From NCBI GenBank assembly GCA_015039365.1, contig WION01000056.1:159180-223179 (forward strand): a stretch of 64,000 nt of DNA. The letters run 5' to 3'. Positions 10,290 through 22,225 of the stretch are shown here, piece by piece. The stretch's first letter is position 1. Each line of letters starts with the position of its first letter. Under the pieces are notes generated by a model, which ran no database searches, had not been told where the DNA came from, and saw only the letters and a program-made list of their open reading frames with translations. Made by a program: the position numbers and the translations under genes. The stretch is from Amanita rubescens (lineage: Eukaryota; Basidiomycota; Agaricomycetes; Agaricales; Amanitaceae).

Positions 10290-10820
10290 TAGCGTGCGTG
10301 GATTAGCGAAATTGATGAGATGGGTCCGCACTGAATCGATGGGTGCCAGATATGGATAACGGGTCGCGAGAGAAAGGACGAGGACGAATTTATAGAGGTG
10401 CGGTTTTGCTTGTAGTAAAATCCTGCTATTAAATGAGATAGACGGCGGGGAGAAGGTGGGGGTAAATGTGAAGGGGTGGGTGGTTGGGGTTAAAGAAGAG
10501 AGGCCGTACAAACAAGAGCGCGCAAGGTGACAATTTAAAGGGTACTTGCAGACGCGACCGCGCAAGACCAAATAGCGTGGGTTAGCGAGATGACGAGATC
10601 AACCATATTGTGAAGGAAAGGATGAGTGCGAATTTAGAGGTGCAGTCTGGCTTGTAGAAGTAAAATGCTGCTATCTAAATGAGATAGGCGGCGCGAGAGA
10701 ACAATTAGATAACTTACTGGAGTCCCGAGAGAAGGTGGCTGTGTGGGAAGAGGAGAGTGGTAGGTGTTGAAGGAAAGAGAGTCGTACAAACAAGCGCGTG
10801 CAAGATGACAGTTTAAACGC
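10290..10820. repeat. Imperfect tandem duplication, ~245-bp units
   Basis: A segment from about 10293 to 10540 is repeated at about 10573-10816. Shared landmarks are GCGTG(C)G(T)GATTAGCGA, GAATTTAGAGGTGC, TGAGATAG(A/G)CGGCG, and CGTACAAACAAG(A)GCGCG. The second copy carries an extra ~35 bases. It lies upstream (minus strand) of the acidic protein gene and could hold its duplicated promoter. Confidence 0.65.
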
Positions 10821-11549
10821 ATATAGCTGTAGTTACATTGTAAGCCTGTTCATTGACTCAGTTATCGCGTTATTGGCTTGCTGAGAAGTAAAAAACATAC
10901 TGACGTCAAAGTGTTTAAGTGAACTAGAGCGTCAACGAGGTTTTTGCGTAGTCTATAATGATTTTACATTTTCTGCAATAGATATCTCGCATCTTGCTAA
11001 TTTGCTGACCTCCGTGGTACTTATAAGATAATGTACCTCTACATAAAAAACAGTTGCGGAACTGAGTTAGTAGCGACGTAGCTGTATAGAACAAACGCGT
11101 TCGGCATCTGTAAAACCAATATTTAAAACAAAGAACGCACACGATGTTTCGACGTCACAGAAGTTAAAAATAGATGCGCACCAAAATAGCTCCCCCGCCA
11201 TTAAGTGCATCAAGATCGATCACCCGTTAATTCAGCCAAGGCAAGTTCCGTCCAATGGTCTGAAGAGAGTAGCAGGTCATGTAGAGAATTCACATGTCTT
11301 GGGCTTACCTTCCTCATAAAATAATACGCATCATTTCCCGCACCCGGTCCCTCGCGATGCGTGCAAACCCGCTCGCCTCCCACTCGACTGCTTTAGTGGT
11401 ACGCTGCCCACCTTCCCTGATTTGTTTCAGTCCAAGCCTGTGATCAGTTACAAACAAGATTGTGGTATTGTATTAGTAGTTTCAATTTTCTACTACAATG
11501 TATGCGTGTAAGTAATAATAAAGATAATTAATATAGTGGGTCCAGCCCT
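10821..11549. other. Intergenic, nothing recognised
   Basis: AT-rich spacer without a convincing exon. A 72-codon minus-strand frame at 10924-11142 shows no recognisable motif or splice context. Confidence 0.5.
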
Positions 11550-14500
11550 CTATCTTGGATCACACCTAGCCAATCTGTTCGGCTCCATGATGCATGATGG
11601 TGGCCCCGAAAAACCTGGACAGCCCAGTGGAAAAGAGCCATCCGGTTTGGGCTTCCGCGTCATGTAGACCTCCCCGATCCTGTCGCCACTAAGAACAACC
11701 ACCTCTTGCCCCCTTGCTGTCGGCCTCTGGGGGAACAGGAACTTCGCGGGTATATTTACTGATCGGTCCTTCACGTGGACCTCTATCTTATCCTCTCGTT
11801 CTCCTGACAGAATAAGAACCCTTTGGCCTTCGTATTGACCTTTCCCAAAACCTCCCCCCGGTTCCATGGGATTTGGCTTGCTATTGCGGACGTGGGCATA
11901 GATGCGCTTCCTCACTAGTCCATGTCTTAATATCCAGTTGGCGGGAAGTACTATCGGTAGGGCATCAGAGCGGGGTAACCTGACCACGGAAGACATACCT
12001 TCATCCCCGTAAGTGATCATTGGCGTCTCTGTTGCTGGCGTAGACGCCTCTGGAGCATCTGGCAGTCCTTCGGCGGCTGCGGATGGCGATGATATCGGTC
12101 GGTCTTCGGGGTTGTTTTCGGCTACATCTACTTCTTCAGGAAGGGGTGTAGCGGCTCACTTGGGTTGACTCGGTTGCCGCTGAAAGCAGGGTATTGGGTA
12201 TGCCCCAGCCGGAGGTATCTTGTGCAGACCTATGTGATAATCCCGTAGGTCTGGACCATTCTCTCCCCTGTAACAAATAAGTATATTTTGAATGAACGCG
12301 CCTGGATGACTCACGTATTTATCAGGTGGTCAACATGTATGTCCACCCATCGACTTCCGGAGCTCGCTTCGACACGAAACTGGCAGTTTCCGTGGTATTC
12401 TTTTATCCTTCCATATAAACCTTTATGTACGTGTGGTCCAGTTACGACGACCCACGTCCCGACGAGTTTCTTGTAGTTATCGTCATCCCATCGACCTAAT
12501 AAATTGGCTATCGCGGAGGGGGGTTGTACCGTAGGGCCAGGGACCGTATCTGCTTTCAGAAACCACGGTGGCACCATGAACTACCACAATATACATCGTC
12601 AGTGCTTTGGCCGGCTAAAGTAATTAACATACCAGTGTATTTGTCCTACTATCGATCACCACGATGACAGAGTCCGATACACTGTAGATGCTACCGTTTT
12701 TCCTATACTCCGCTGACAAGGGATCAACCACATGCACCGCCTCGCCGACTTTAAACCGGGGATCCTGTTCCATTTCAAAATCGTCATAAGGGATGAGTTG
12801 CCATGATTTCACGTCAAACTGTTATAGATTTAATATTTGCTCGGCACGGATGTGGAGTTCATACCTGTTGCTTTTGATCCCGGTCAAATACTGTAATTTG
12901 ATCATCCTGGATCCCGATCACCCAGCCTCACCGATTGATCATCGACGACCTAATGACCTTGACTGAATCGCAGAGCTGATAAAACCTTCTGACGGATCGG
13001 ATATCGACTTCCAACTCCTCTCTTGTCTTGATCGTGCGCACGAACGCTTTATCAAAGCGCATGTCCTCTATAACACCTTGGGCAATCCCCATATCTAATT
13101 TGACCTCAACCTTGTTGCCAATTTCGACAGGAGCGGCCACATCATTCTCGTACGTCCACCTGAAGAACTCGGTATGTGGAAAATTCAAACCCATTTCCTT
13201 CGCTCCGACGGCCATTCCTTCCGCGAACAAGTTCAATTCTTTGAGTCTGGGCACCACGTCTGACTGTAATGCACTGACAGGTACATAGAATATCGCGAAA
13301 GGCGGGACTAAATTGTCCCCGTCTCTTGTTCTCTTCCGGGTTTTTGGATTTGTCAACTGATACACGCCAGTCTTGATAGACACAAGGTCATAGAAGCGTT
13401 TGGGATTCCACCACACGCTCGAATGCAAAGGATGCATTGTTTCTGAGCCCAGAGTCGGTTCAGAGATCGTATTGGGATGTAAAAGTCGCGGTAATCGTTG
13501 CCTTCTCCTCTTCTTCTGTTTATCCCAATAGTCGGCGGAACCCTGCTGCCCTACCTCAACTAATAGCCGCGGGACTAGACAGATCAGGACCTTTGACTCG
13601 TTGAAAACCTCATGCACGAAAGCGAGGTCCTTGGCGTATTTTAGAAGTCTCTCGTCGAGATCGTGGTCCTTGTCTAGCAAATCCCTGAGCTCTGAGCTCT
13701 TCTTTATCCGGACCCAAGACGGGGACTTGATGCGTGGCGTAGTTGGACACCAAGTGATCCATTGTACACGTTCGTTCACAGGTACGAACAATACGTTGGG
13801 AGGTTGATGGATAGTGGACAAGTCTATGCATAATAAAACCGCGTTTTGGTGTGAAGATGATTCAATGCATATCCAATTATCACTTCGCGGTGGCATAAAG
13901 ACAGACGACGCTAACTCTGGGCTTTTGTCCAAACGGTTGTGCATCGCCCAGAAAGTCTCTTCTACCGTCCCCTCCTTTATATCCCGTGTCCCATTGTCAA
14001 ATGTTTGACGGCAAGAAAGGGAAGACCAGACTCACATATACGCAAACTTTCCAAAAATTGGGATCCTGTGCTGTGGGCATTATTCGCATGGCACGTTCAG
14101 CCAATGAAGCGAGCTCGTCTTGCCTGTCGTGGCCTTCACCCTCTGATGCCTGAGCTTCGTATCGACGAACAACGCTCGCCAGACGATAATCCAATCCCAC
14201 CGGTTCCGAATCATTGGGACCTCGTCTCGTGCTGGTATCAAACCTCTGACCGGCTGTCATACAGTTAGTTAATTCAAGTAGCAAAGCTTGAAATGGCAAC
14301 CTACATTCATCGTCAAAGTCTAGGTCATCCTCGCTGAACTCTTCATCCTCAACTTCGATGTCCTGACCGCCACCCAAGTTCACTTCATCATCATCAATAA
14401 AGTTCAGACCTTTCATCTTAAGTCAGTTTTGCTTTCGTCAGTTTTGTCCCTTTCGGCTTACATTCATTCGTATGTCCTTCCATTTCTTCGTCGCTCGAAT

Positions 14501-14686
14501 CACTGACTGAGGCTTCAACGTCCAAGAATTCATTCGGTGCGACCTACAGATAGTGAATCTAATCAAAGTGGTCATGACGCCTTAAGATCGACACTATACC
14601 TTTTTTCTTTTCTTTCTTTTCTTTCTGCCTTCATTTTCCGATATACGAACACGTTTTCCTCGCTACCAACTATGCTTTGAGCTCAT
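11550..14686 (-). pseudogene. Spt5-like KOW-domain protein, probably decayed
   Basis: Spliced by hand this gives a protein of the Spt5 transcription-elongation type: an acidic N-terminus (EFLDVEASVSDSSDEEM, then GLNFIDDDE), an NGN-like segment beginning DPNFWKVCVYEGTVEETFW (joined across an intron), a KOW-like block VEVKLDMGIAQGVI, and further KOW blocks VGEAVHVVDPLSAEY, WVVVTGPHVHKGLYG and VLILSGEREDKIEVHV. Introns carry standard borders, e.g. at 12815-12866, 12578-12634 and 12270-12315. Three in-frame stops interrupt the frame: TAG at 14663-14665 after 7 codons, TGA at 12928-12930 inside a KOW block (INR*GWVIGIQDDQ) and TGA at 12156-12158. The exon pair 14543-14462/14417 also joins out of phase. 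Both TGAs sit in GTGAG contexts, but the introns they could start are too short or frame-breaking. I read it as a pseudogene of a duplicated, non-canonical Spt5 paralogue. Confidence 0.65.
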
Positions 14687-14700
14687 TCTAGCACAAAAGT

Positions 14701-15205
14701 CTATCTTCTTACCGACGCGTCCATGCTTGGCGTGTTATCTTAGGTTATTATAATTATAATAATAATTAGAACTACTATGAGAAAGTCAATCAGCAAAAGT
14801 GCAGCTCGCATCGTCTTTCTGTTCTCTCTTCCGTTCAAAGAGATTTCATTCAAATGATCGAACTTACGAAGCACTAAAAAGCTACAACGTCTACTTTAAC
14901 GAAGGATGCACGCGATGCTAGCAAGAGTCGTTTTGGACTCCGCGCCGCGGTTATGTACCCCGCGTCCTTCTGTTGTACCCGTGCGAGTGTTTGACCTCTA
15001 ACTCGCGCAAAGACAAGGAGGGCTGGTATTTAGCACCGCACAAAGCCCTCGGAGCTTTCTTTCGCCCCCTTCATCCCGCAAGGGGGGGGGACTATGCGCG
15101 ACTTAACGATAGAATGCAATCAATATCATCATATCTTTTATTCAAAGCATAGTGTCTATGTTATAAGTCTATAAGTCTATGTATCCCTTCCTAGCAACGG
15201 TACGA
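14701..15205. other. Intergenic, nothing recognised
   Basis: Spacer upstream of the Spt5-like locus and downstream of the gene at 15.2-16.0 kb. It has an AT-rich stretch at 14740-14770 and a GC-rich stretch at 14930-15090, with no coding signal seen. Confidence 0.5.
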
Positions 15206-15969
15206 TTAGGCACTGGGGCGCTTTTTTCCGTTCCCATCGACGGTGATGTTGATGGTGGACTTGTACCCAAAGACGTGAAGATGAAGCTGATAAGGTAGGT
15301 GTCAATTCACTGGTTTGGAGCAATTTGACTCATACATACCTCAGGCTCGCCCGCCGTGGCTGAAGGCCTTTTTTTCTTGGTCTTTGTGTTCGTCTTTTTG
15401 CGTTGATAATACCTCGAGAGACGTTGGTGCAGTCTGTTACCTTGGGGTAAGGCAGGTAAGTCAAATCACTCATGTATTTGCTTCATTGATAACTTACGGC
15501 GGTTATGCTGCAGCATGGCCGGATCATCCAATATCTCAACCTCCGGTGAAGGTGATTTGCGAGGGGCAGAACCATTCCCAGCCACATTCTCAGAGACGAC
15601 TAGTGCATCTACATCCGATTCCGTGTCGGAACTCAGTGAAATAACACTCTGTACCTCCGCGTCTTGGGACGGAGCTGGAGCTGAAAAACGTAGTAGCGTT
15701 AAACAGGGATCATTTGCCACTGAAAACGAAATGCTTACTATCCCATGGCCGTGGGTTTCTCGGGGGTGGGCTGGTCCAATGGAACGACTGGCTTTCGCTT
15801 TCGGGGCTCGAGTTCGAGCTGGCGTCAAGTCCAACAGACCCGGGGTTGGAATGAGTGGGGACACGGGATGATGCCCCCGGTCCTCTCGGACTTGTCTGTT
15901 CTTCCAAAAGAGAAAGCGTGTAAGGAGGCATAGCGATGGAGGACGAAGTGGTTTGGAGGACAAAGTCAC
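15206..15969 (-). CDS. Unknown Ser-rich basic-tail protein, 3 exons
   Basis: Exons 15969-15498, 15440-15340 and 15286-15206 join in frame (GTAAGT and GTATGT donors) to 217 aa. The N-terminal half is Pro/Ser/Arg-rich. The middle has an acidic Ser/Asp segment (VISLSSDTESDVDALV) followed by SPEVEILDD, and exon 2 is strongly basic (QRKKTNTKTKKKRPSA), a likely nuclear localisation signal. The last residues are GNGKKRPSA. This composition suggests a disordered nuclear protein. I do not recognise the family. The ATG at 15967-15969 is the first in the open frame; a further 5' exon cannot be excluded. Confidence 0.5.
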
Positions 15970-16821
15970 TATCGGTATATATACTTCTCTATCACTGGCG
16001 CAGAATTAATATAATGTCGGATATACAGCTCCCGAGAATTGAAGATGGTCTGACAATTTGTGCCACGTCCTTGGAAACGGTATTCTAAGCGTACGTCATC
16101 TGCTGTGGTACCCACCATGAATTCTCGCACCATATCAAGTAACCGGCGCCAAGCGCTTGAGCCGTTTCTAATATCGCCCGTGTTTTTTTTTCACTAGCTT
16201 ATCTTGTACGGCAGGGATCGGTGCTAAAGATGTGTTTACGGTATTGATGACGGTTCCCTGGATAGCAAATATGGGTTCATGCGTTAGGGCTAGCTCAGTG
16301 GTAAGTTCGAGTTTCTTTTGACTGCTTGCATGTCACCTCATGTCCCCGCGGAAACCTGACAGGGTACAGGATACCAACTTCAAAACAGAAAAAGTCCAAG
16401 GCAACACCTTCCGCTGAACAGTCAAGGTTCGCGTTCCGAATTCGCGCGACGGCATTGATCGCCAATCCCGCTCTTCTAGATCTCTCGCACGCGGGGATTA
16501 AGCCGATAGCTCCGTTGTGATTTTTCCCTCGTCTGTTTTGCCCTGTGGTGAAGTGATTGAACTACGAAATCGGAGATAGTACATGCACCGGTCAGACAGG
16601 GCCGTGCTTAGATGACGGGGCAACTGCAGACTTACTACAGGTGAGCTTAAATACTGTTGATCGCTTGCAAGCCTCTCATGCGTTCACGACAGAAAGCAAG
16701 GGAACCAACCCCGGGAATGCCTCTTGGCGAAGAGCAAGAGGTTCGCTTTAGGCTCTCTTTTATATATATATATTTCTGACTTTTTTTACGTCTAATTCAG
16801 AACAGCAATACCACAGAGACC
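15970..16821. other. Intergenic / 5' region of the DUF6532-type gene
   Basis: No exon could be supported. It contains an (AT)n stretch at 16761-16771 and a tRNA-like A-box near 16286 that lacks a partner B-box. It probably includes the promoter and leader of the plus-strand gene starting at 16822. Confidence 0.45.
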
Positions 16822-19391
16822 ATGCCATATGGCCTTCGGCAGTCGACATTGACTGCCCGATCCGCTGAGCCAAATCTCACACGTCCCAAAAAAAAACGTC
16901 CTAATTCTCGCCCCCAAGGCACAACGGACAACGTAGTATCAAGGGACCTCGTCAAGGAGACCGCTCAACGACTACAAGAGGAAGATGGGGAAAGAGATTC
17001 AGTACCTATGCCGCCAGTTTCAAAGAGCAGAAATGCGCGTAGTGGCGACAACCCAGTGACTGCTGGCAGTAAGTGCCTCTTCCCTTTCACGAGACCCTTA
17101 CTCACGGTACGAAAGCAATTGGGCTAGGAAATCCTTCCGCTAGAGCAGATTTAGAACCGGTACGGACGGCGAGTGGAGGAATCAAGCGGAACAGAGAGGT
17201 CGCGAGTGATCCTGACGACACCGTCCCGTAAGTACTATCTTAACATCCCTTTGACGTATCTGAGATCCGTATATCAGGTCCCGAAAAATTATGCGCTCTC
17301 AGTCTCCTTCTCCTGATGCTGGCGAAGAAACCAATTCCTTGCGACAGTCAGTCAGCGGTACCACCTTCGACTGGCACGCTAATAACGCCCCTAGCCCATC
17401 TCAATCTCAAGATGCTGCAGGGTCACAAGGCGAGTATTCTGGCGATGGTAAGACCCCGCACCCACTTTAATTACCATTAATTAATGAAGTTATATTTCAT
17501 GAAGATAGTAATTCTCATGGAGATAATAATTCTGATACTGAATCAGATGCAGACTGCTACGCGAGCGACGGCGCCAATGTAGAAGAGGGACTGTTGGAAT
17601 CAGCAGGTAATGGGCAAGCTAAGGACGATAGTGATAGGGTCTTATCAAACGGGTCGCGTGGTGGTGACAAACATGGCGCTGGTTCAAACGGCGACACCTT
17701 AAACCACGGAGTCGTGATCAAACCCAAGGAAAGCCTCCCGGAAGCAGCGAAGGTACTAATTCTGTCGTTTCTTCTTACTACAAAGCAAGCTTACATTTTT
17801 GAACACAGACAAACAACGACACCTTAAATCACGGAGTCGTGATCAAACCCAAGGAAGGCCTCCCGGCAGCAGCGAAGGTACTAATTCTGTCGTTTCTTCT
17901 TACTACAAAGCAAGTTTACATTTTTGAACGCAGACCAAGAAACGTCGGTCGAATCATAATTCGCGAGATGATGACTTGGGTGCCACAGAACACTCTCCCG
18001 CTGATTCCGAGGCCGTGCTCCATGACGGCCATCAACCTGCCCCCGCTGCCCCCAAGTCTTCACAAGGCGCATCAGCTGAAACGCGTATGATTTCCACTTC
18101 ACCGCTAGCAGCACTCCTACTTACACGATGTTCACAGGAGTCCGACGTGGTGACCCAGCACGACGACCGGTAGGCTATCACAGCCGAGGTGCGAAGGCTA
18201 AGCGACGGCAAGAACGAGCGGCTGGGGTGAGTTATGTGTTTCATACATTATCTTTACTCATTCGATCGCGAACGAACAGTCAAATCGTCCGTCCGGTGAT
18301 GATACAGGTGGAAAGAAGACACATTGGACAATTAACGACCTTCCACGGGGCATTAATCTCAATAAGTGGAATGTTTTCATTGTCGCCCATTTCATTAGAC
18401 ATTTCGCGTGTTTCGGTGAACCCTGGGATGCAAATGCTTATCTCGAGATCGCTCAAACATTGTGGAAAGAGACTTTTCCAGATTCAACGCACATCCCCAC
18501 GCAAAAGGACGATGCTGTGTATCTGCTCGTCCGTCATTTTCGCTTTTTTTTTTTCGCTTTTTTGGACTCATTTTCGCTATATTTTAGCTGCGCCAACACA
18601 TATATGACTTCCGTAGCGGCTTGGCTGATCGTGCAGAGCGCGCAGTGGAAGACTTTTTCGCTGGTGATCCCCTGTTTGATTCTGCAGAGGGAATTAGAAA
18701 GTATGTTAACTGGGCGGCGCCTCCACCTAAAGTCATAACCAACAGCAACGGACGGAGACTCATGGTGGAGGATCACATATTCCCTTATATGTATAAGCAC
18801 AACATCGAGGATCCGATGACAAGGACCCGTGAGGTGGGTAACCTTCTCCCTATATGACCACTATCAGTAATTTACGCTTATTGCAGAAACTCAGAGGTGT
18901 TTTCCAGCATGAATGCATTCTCAACACGCTTGCGTACTATATAGAAGCTACCCTGCATTTGCCGGATATGCTCTACTCAGCCGAACCGCCACGCGCTGCG
19001 TTGGCTCTGGCCACAGTAGCTGTATGCATCGTTATTTCCTGCTCACACGATTCTTATTTATGTTCCTTGCTGAAAGGTTGAACGGGCACTTAAACAATGG
19101 TCAACGGGGCAATACGTGCTGGATCCAATCAATTTCTGTGCATCGGAATGGGGTGCAGAGACGCATGACTTACAGGTAGCTGTCGGCAAACTTACTGAGG
19201 CCAAGTGGGAGCAAATCCTCCAGAAGTCCATGGAGTACACTGGAAAATACAAGCCAATTACGGCATTTAAAGGACTCTTTGCGAGTAAAGTCCTCAATGG
19301 GCGGCGTTCAGGGCGCTCCAGGATTGTTATATCCGACGACGAGGAAGATTCAAATGGCTTCGAGTCGGATACCAGGGCCCCGGCTGCATAG
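16822..19391 (+). CDS. DUF6532-type protein, 11 exons
   Basis: Exons 16822-17068, 17128-17227, 17278-17447, 17505-17752, 17809-17877, 17934-18084, 18138-18226, 18280-18528, 18588-18833, 18887-19021 and 19077-19391 join in frame to 672 aa. The N-terminal ~330 residues are disordered and charged, with SPSQSQDAAGSQ and acidic SDTESDAD stretches. From exon 8 a helical domain follows: NKWNVFIVAHFIRHFACFG, DDAVYLLLRQHIYDFRSG, then FQHECILNTLAYYIEATL and PPRAALALATVAVERALKQW with STG. The pattern of a buried histidine helix, Pro-Pro, LALA and WSTG resembles the agaricomycete DUF6532 domain, whose function is unknown. The C-terminus has an acidic SDDEEDS tail. Exon 5 is a duplicate of the end of exon 4. 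The donor of intron 8 (GTCCGT) is unusual but fits the frame. The ATG at 16822 is the best start seen. Confidence 0.75.
17686..17935 (+). repeat. Tandem exon-intron duplication, 2 x 125 bp
   Basis: Two 125-bp units (17686-17810 and 17811-17935) differ at only a few bases. Each contains a coding piece (GDTLNHGVVIKPKE...AAK), a donor GTACTA and a 56-nt intron. Both coding pieces are in phase 0, so the duplication inserts a 23-codon exon without breaking the frame. Confidence 0.9.
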
Positions 19392-20076
19392 AATGGTATG
19401 ATAGCGAGTCAGTAGGTAATGAACTTAATACTATACTATTCGTTTTTGTCTGGTGCCCGATTAAAGTCATAAACAAACGGACTGTTCAAATTACTACCCA
19501 GCCCAAGCAGGCGCAAACTCTCACTACATACTATCATTCTCGTCATCACCTCTTTCACTGGTGCTCCGACTTTGCAAAACAACTTGAACTTTGGTCCCAT
19601 CTCAGCTTCGTCTTAATCAAGATCTTTGCTACTTGTTCTGCTCAATCGCCTGGTTCGCCACTCTAAAAGTAACGGTCGCTTACTAACCTGCCTTGCAAAG
19701 AGCTTGACCCGCACTCAACGACGGACGCTGGTCACTCTCGCCAAATAGACCTTCGAATGAATGGGAAATATTTCTGGATCAGAAGATCGGTTCAAGGGGC
19801 GGTTTGGTGCATTTTCTCTCCAGTTGATCTCCATGATACTTATGACATCCCATCTTAGGTGATATCTATTATCTACCCTGGCACCAACACGAGAGGAAGT
19901 CGCCGTCAGTCTCGAATCAGTCAAGTATGAATCAACGGTTTACAAGACCCTCGCTGGCAGGGCAGGCATACCTCTCCTTTCGTTCGATGGCATGGGACCA
20001 CAGAAGGCGATTATAACGCCCTGGTTTTGGAACGCCTAGGCAGGCTCTCTTCAACTTTTGCAACTGTAAGTTCAGC
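19392..20076. other. Intergenic, nothing recognised
   Basis: Spacer between the DUF6532-type gene and the foldback element. Short frames exist but none has splice context or a motif I can support. Confidence 0.5.
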
Positions 20077-20084
20077 CTGAAGAT
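20077..20084. repeat. 8-bp target duplication, left
   Basis: CTGAAGAT sits immediately before the first base of the foldback element and recurs at 22476-22483 directly after its last base. Confidence 0.9.
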
Positions 20085-20334
20085 CACCTGATCAGCCCGA
20101 CAAAAAACTCTAATTAGACAGGGACGTCACATGCCCCTCCTTCTCCATTAAAGGGGGTTTTTTGGCTAATAGGGCTTTCATGAATAAATGTACACGATAA
20201 AAGACATAAAATTGTGCTAAGTCCACTTTCCCACATCTAAAAATGAACTCATTACCATTTCTGGAAGGTGGGGGATGTTTGTACATGTTATGACATGAGA
20301 ATTTGATCACAAGTTAGGGACAAGGGCATAATTG

Positions 20335-20724
20335 CCTTTTTTGGTAAGATAGTCAGATTCCAAATAAGGAAAGCAATTTAGGATACCATTTTTGGAAGGT
20401 TGTCAAGGTGTTTGTACATGTTTGTACATGCTTTGACACAACAAAGTATAATTTCCTTATTTGGAAAGTGAGAAGTAGATGCCAAATAAGACAAAATAAT
20501 TGATTTCAGGGTCGAATTTCCTAAAAAGGAAATGATTACGTAATTTCAGGGTCAATCAATTGTGTAGCCTTGGTCAGTGGCTTTCTAAATGTGGTTGTAT
20601 GACATTATTTGGTGATGATTTCATTGAGATATTCACTGATTGATTTTCAGGGTCAAATTTCCTGAAAAGGAAATGAGTAATGTAATGTGTGCTTTAGGAT
20701 CCAGTGGCGGATTTCCAAAAAAGG
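20335..20724. repeat. Array of CC(A/T)6GG palindromes, left arm
   Basis: Strict CCW6GG motifs start at 20335 (CCTTTTTTGG), 20360 (CCAAATAAGG), 20386 (CCATTTTTGG), 20455 (CCTTATTTGG), 20520 (CCTAAAAAGG) and 20715 (CCAAAAAAGG), with one-mismatch versions at 20255 and 20661. Several are extended to TTTCC-W6-GGAAA. The form equals the CArG box bound by MADS-domain factors, but could equally be a subterminal transposase site. Confidence 0.85.
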
Positions 20725-20824
20725 AAAGAGCGCACTTCGGCCTTGCCATTTTGGGAAATATCTGCTCACTGTTGCTGGTGATGAGCAGCAAGAAAATGCA
20801 ATATCTCCCTTAATACTGGATATT

Positions 20825-21170
20825 TTTGTGGCGCTTTTTTTGGAACATATTCCTTATATGTATATGCACCTATCCACCATGTTAGAATGCAAAAATTGCA
20901 AGTGGTTTCTGTCAGAATGCAACATGTCTTGCTCACTGTTGTCAACAGTGAGGAGCAACAAATGACAATATCTCCATCAATACTGGTTATTTCTGTGGCG
21001 CTTTTTTTGGTATGTCCCTATTAGGCATATAGGAAGGTATTTGGCATGTCAGAATGCAAATAGTATGCACCAATCATGTCACAAATAAAATTGGTGTGCT
21101 CACTGTCTGCCATGATGAGCAGCCATATCTCCACCAAAACAAGATCTTTCTGTGGCGCTTTTTTTGATTT
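20825..21170. repeat. Inner tandem repeats of the foldback arm
   Basis: The motif CTGTGGCGCTTTTTTTG preceded by AATATCTCC(A/C)TC/TT-like sequence occurs three times per arm (near 20831, 20998 and 21155), giving degenerate units of ~160 bp. The right arm carries the mirror copies. Confidence 0.75.
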
Positions 21171-21835
21171 GGGATCACACATAACAAAGATAAACATTGG
21201 GAGGGTCTCAACAAAGGATCCCTAGGCAAGATCAAGTGGAATGTCCCATTTCTCCTGACATGTCTACTTATCAGCCACTCTTTCTGTACCATGTTCAGAC
21301 TTTTATCATGAAACTGAAAGTTACACATTAATCAGCAGGGCAATCTCCTTCCAGACACCCTGAATGACACTCTGTTATCATAAGAAATCAAAATCCAAAA
21401 AAGCGCCACAAAGAGATCTTGTTTTGGTGGAGGTATAGCTGCTCATCATGGCAGACAGTGAGCACACCAATTTTATTTGTGGCTGATTGGTACATACTAT
21501 TTGCATTCTGACATGCCAAATACCTTCCTATATGCCTAATAGGGACATACCAAAAAAAGCGCCACAGAAATAACCAGTATTGATGGAGATATTGTCATTT
21601 GTTGCTCCTCACTGTTGACAACAGTGAGCAAGACATGTTGCATTCTGACAGAAACCACTTGCAATTTTTGCATTCTAACATGGTGGATAGGTGCATATAC
21701 ATATAAGGAATATGTTCCAAAAAAAGCGCCACAAAAATATCCAGTATTAAGGGAGATATTGCATTTTCTTGCTGCTCATCACCAGCAACAGTGAGCAGAT
21801 ATTTCCCAAAATGGCAAGGCCGAAGTGCGCTCTTT

Positions 21836-22225
21836 CCTTTTTTGGAAATCCGCCACTGGATCCTAAAGCACACATTACATTACTCATTTCCTTTTCAGGA
21901 AATTTGACCCTGAAAATCAATCAGTGAATATCTCAATGAAATCATCACCAAATAATGTCATACAACCACATTTAGAAAGCCACTGACCAAGGCTACACAA
22001 TTGATTGACCCTGAAATTACGTAATCATTTCCTTTTTAGGAAATTCGACCCTGAAATCAATTATTTTGTCTTATTTGGCATCTACTTCTCACTTTCCAAA
22101 TAAGGAAATTATACTTTGTTGTGTCAAAGCATGTACAAACATGTACAAACACCTTGACAACCTTCCAAAAATGGTATCCTAAATTGCTTTCCTTATTTGG
22201 AATCTGACTATCTTACCAAAAAAGG
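21836..22225. repeat. Array of C C(A/T)6GG palindromes, right arm
   Basis: Mirror image of the array at 20335-20724, with the same six strict motifs at complementary positions. Confidence 0.85.

Noticed and set aside
16286..16325. tRNA-like sequence GGGCTAGCTCAGTGGTA
   Set aside because: It resembles a tRNA A-box, but no anticodon arm, B-box or closing acceptor stem follows.
20687..21873. Mirrored 92-aa frames in the foldback arms as a duplicated gene
   Set aside because: They are identical because the arms are inverted repeats; the product has no motif and crosses repeat units.
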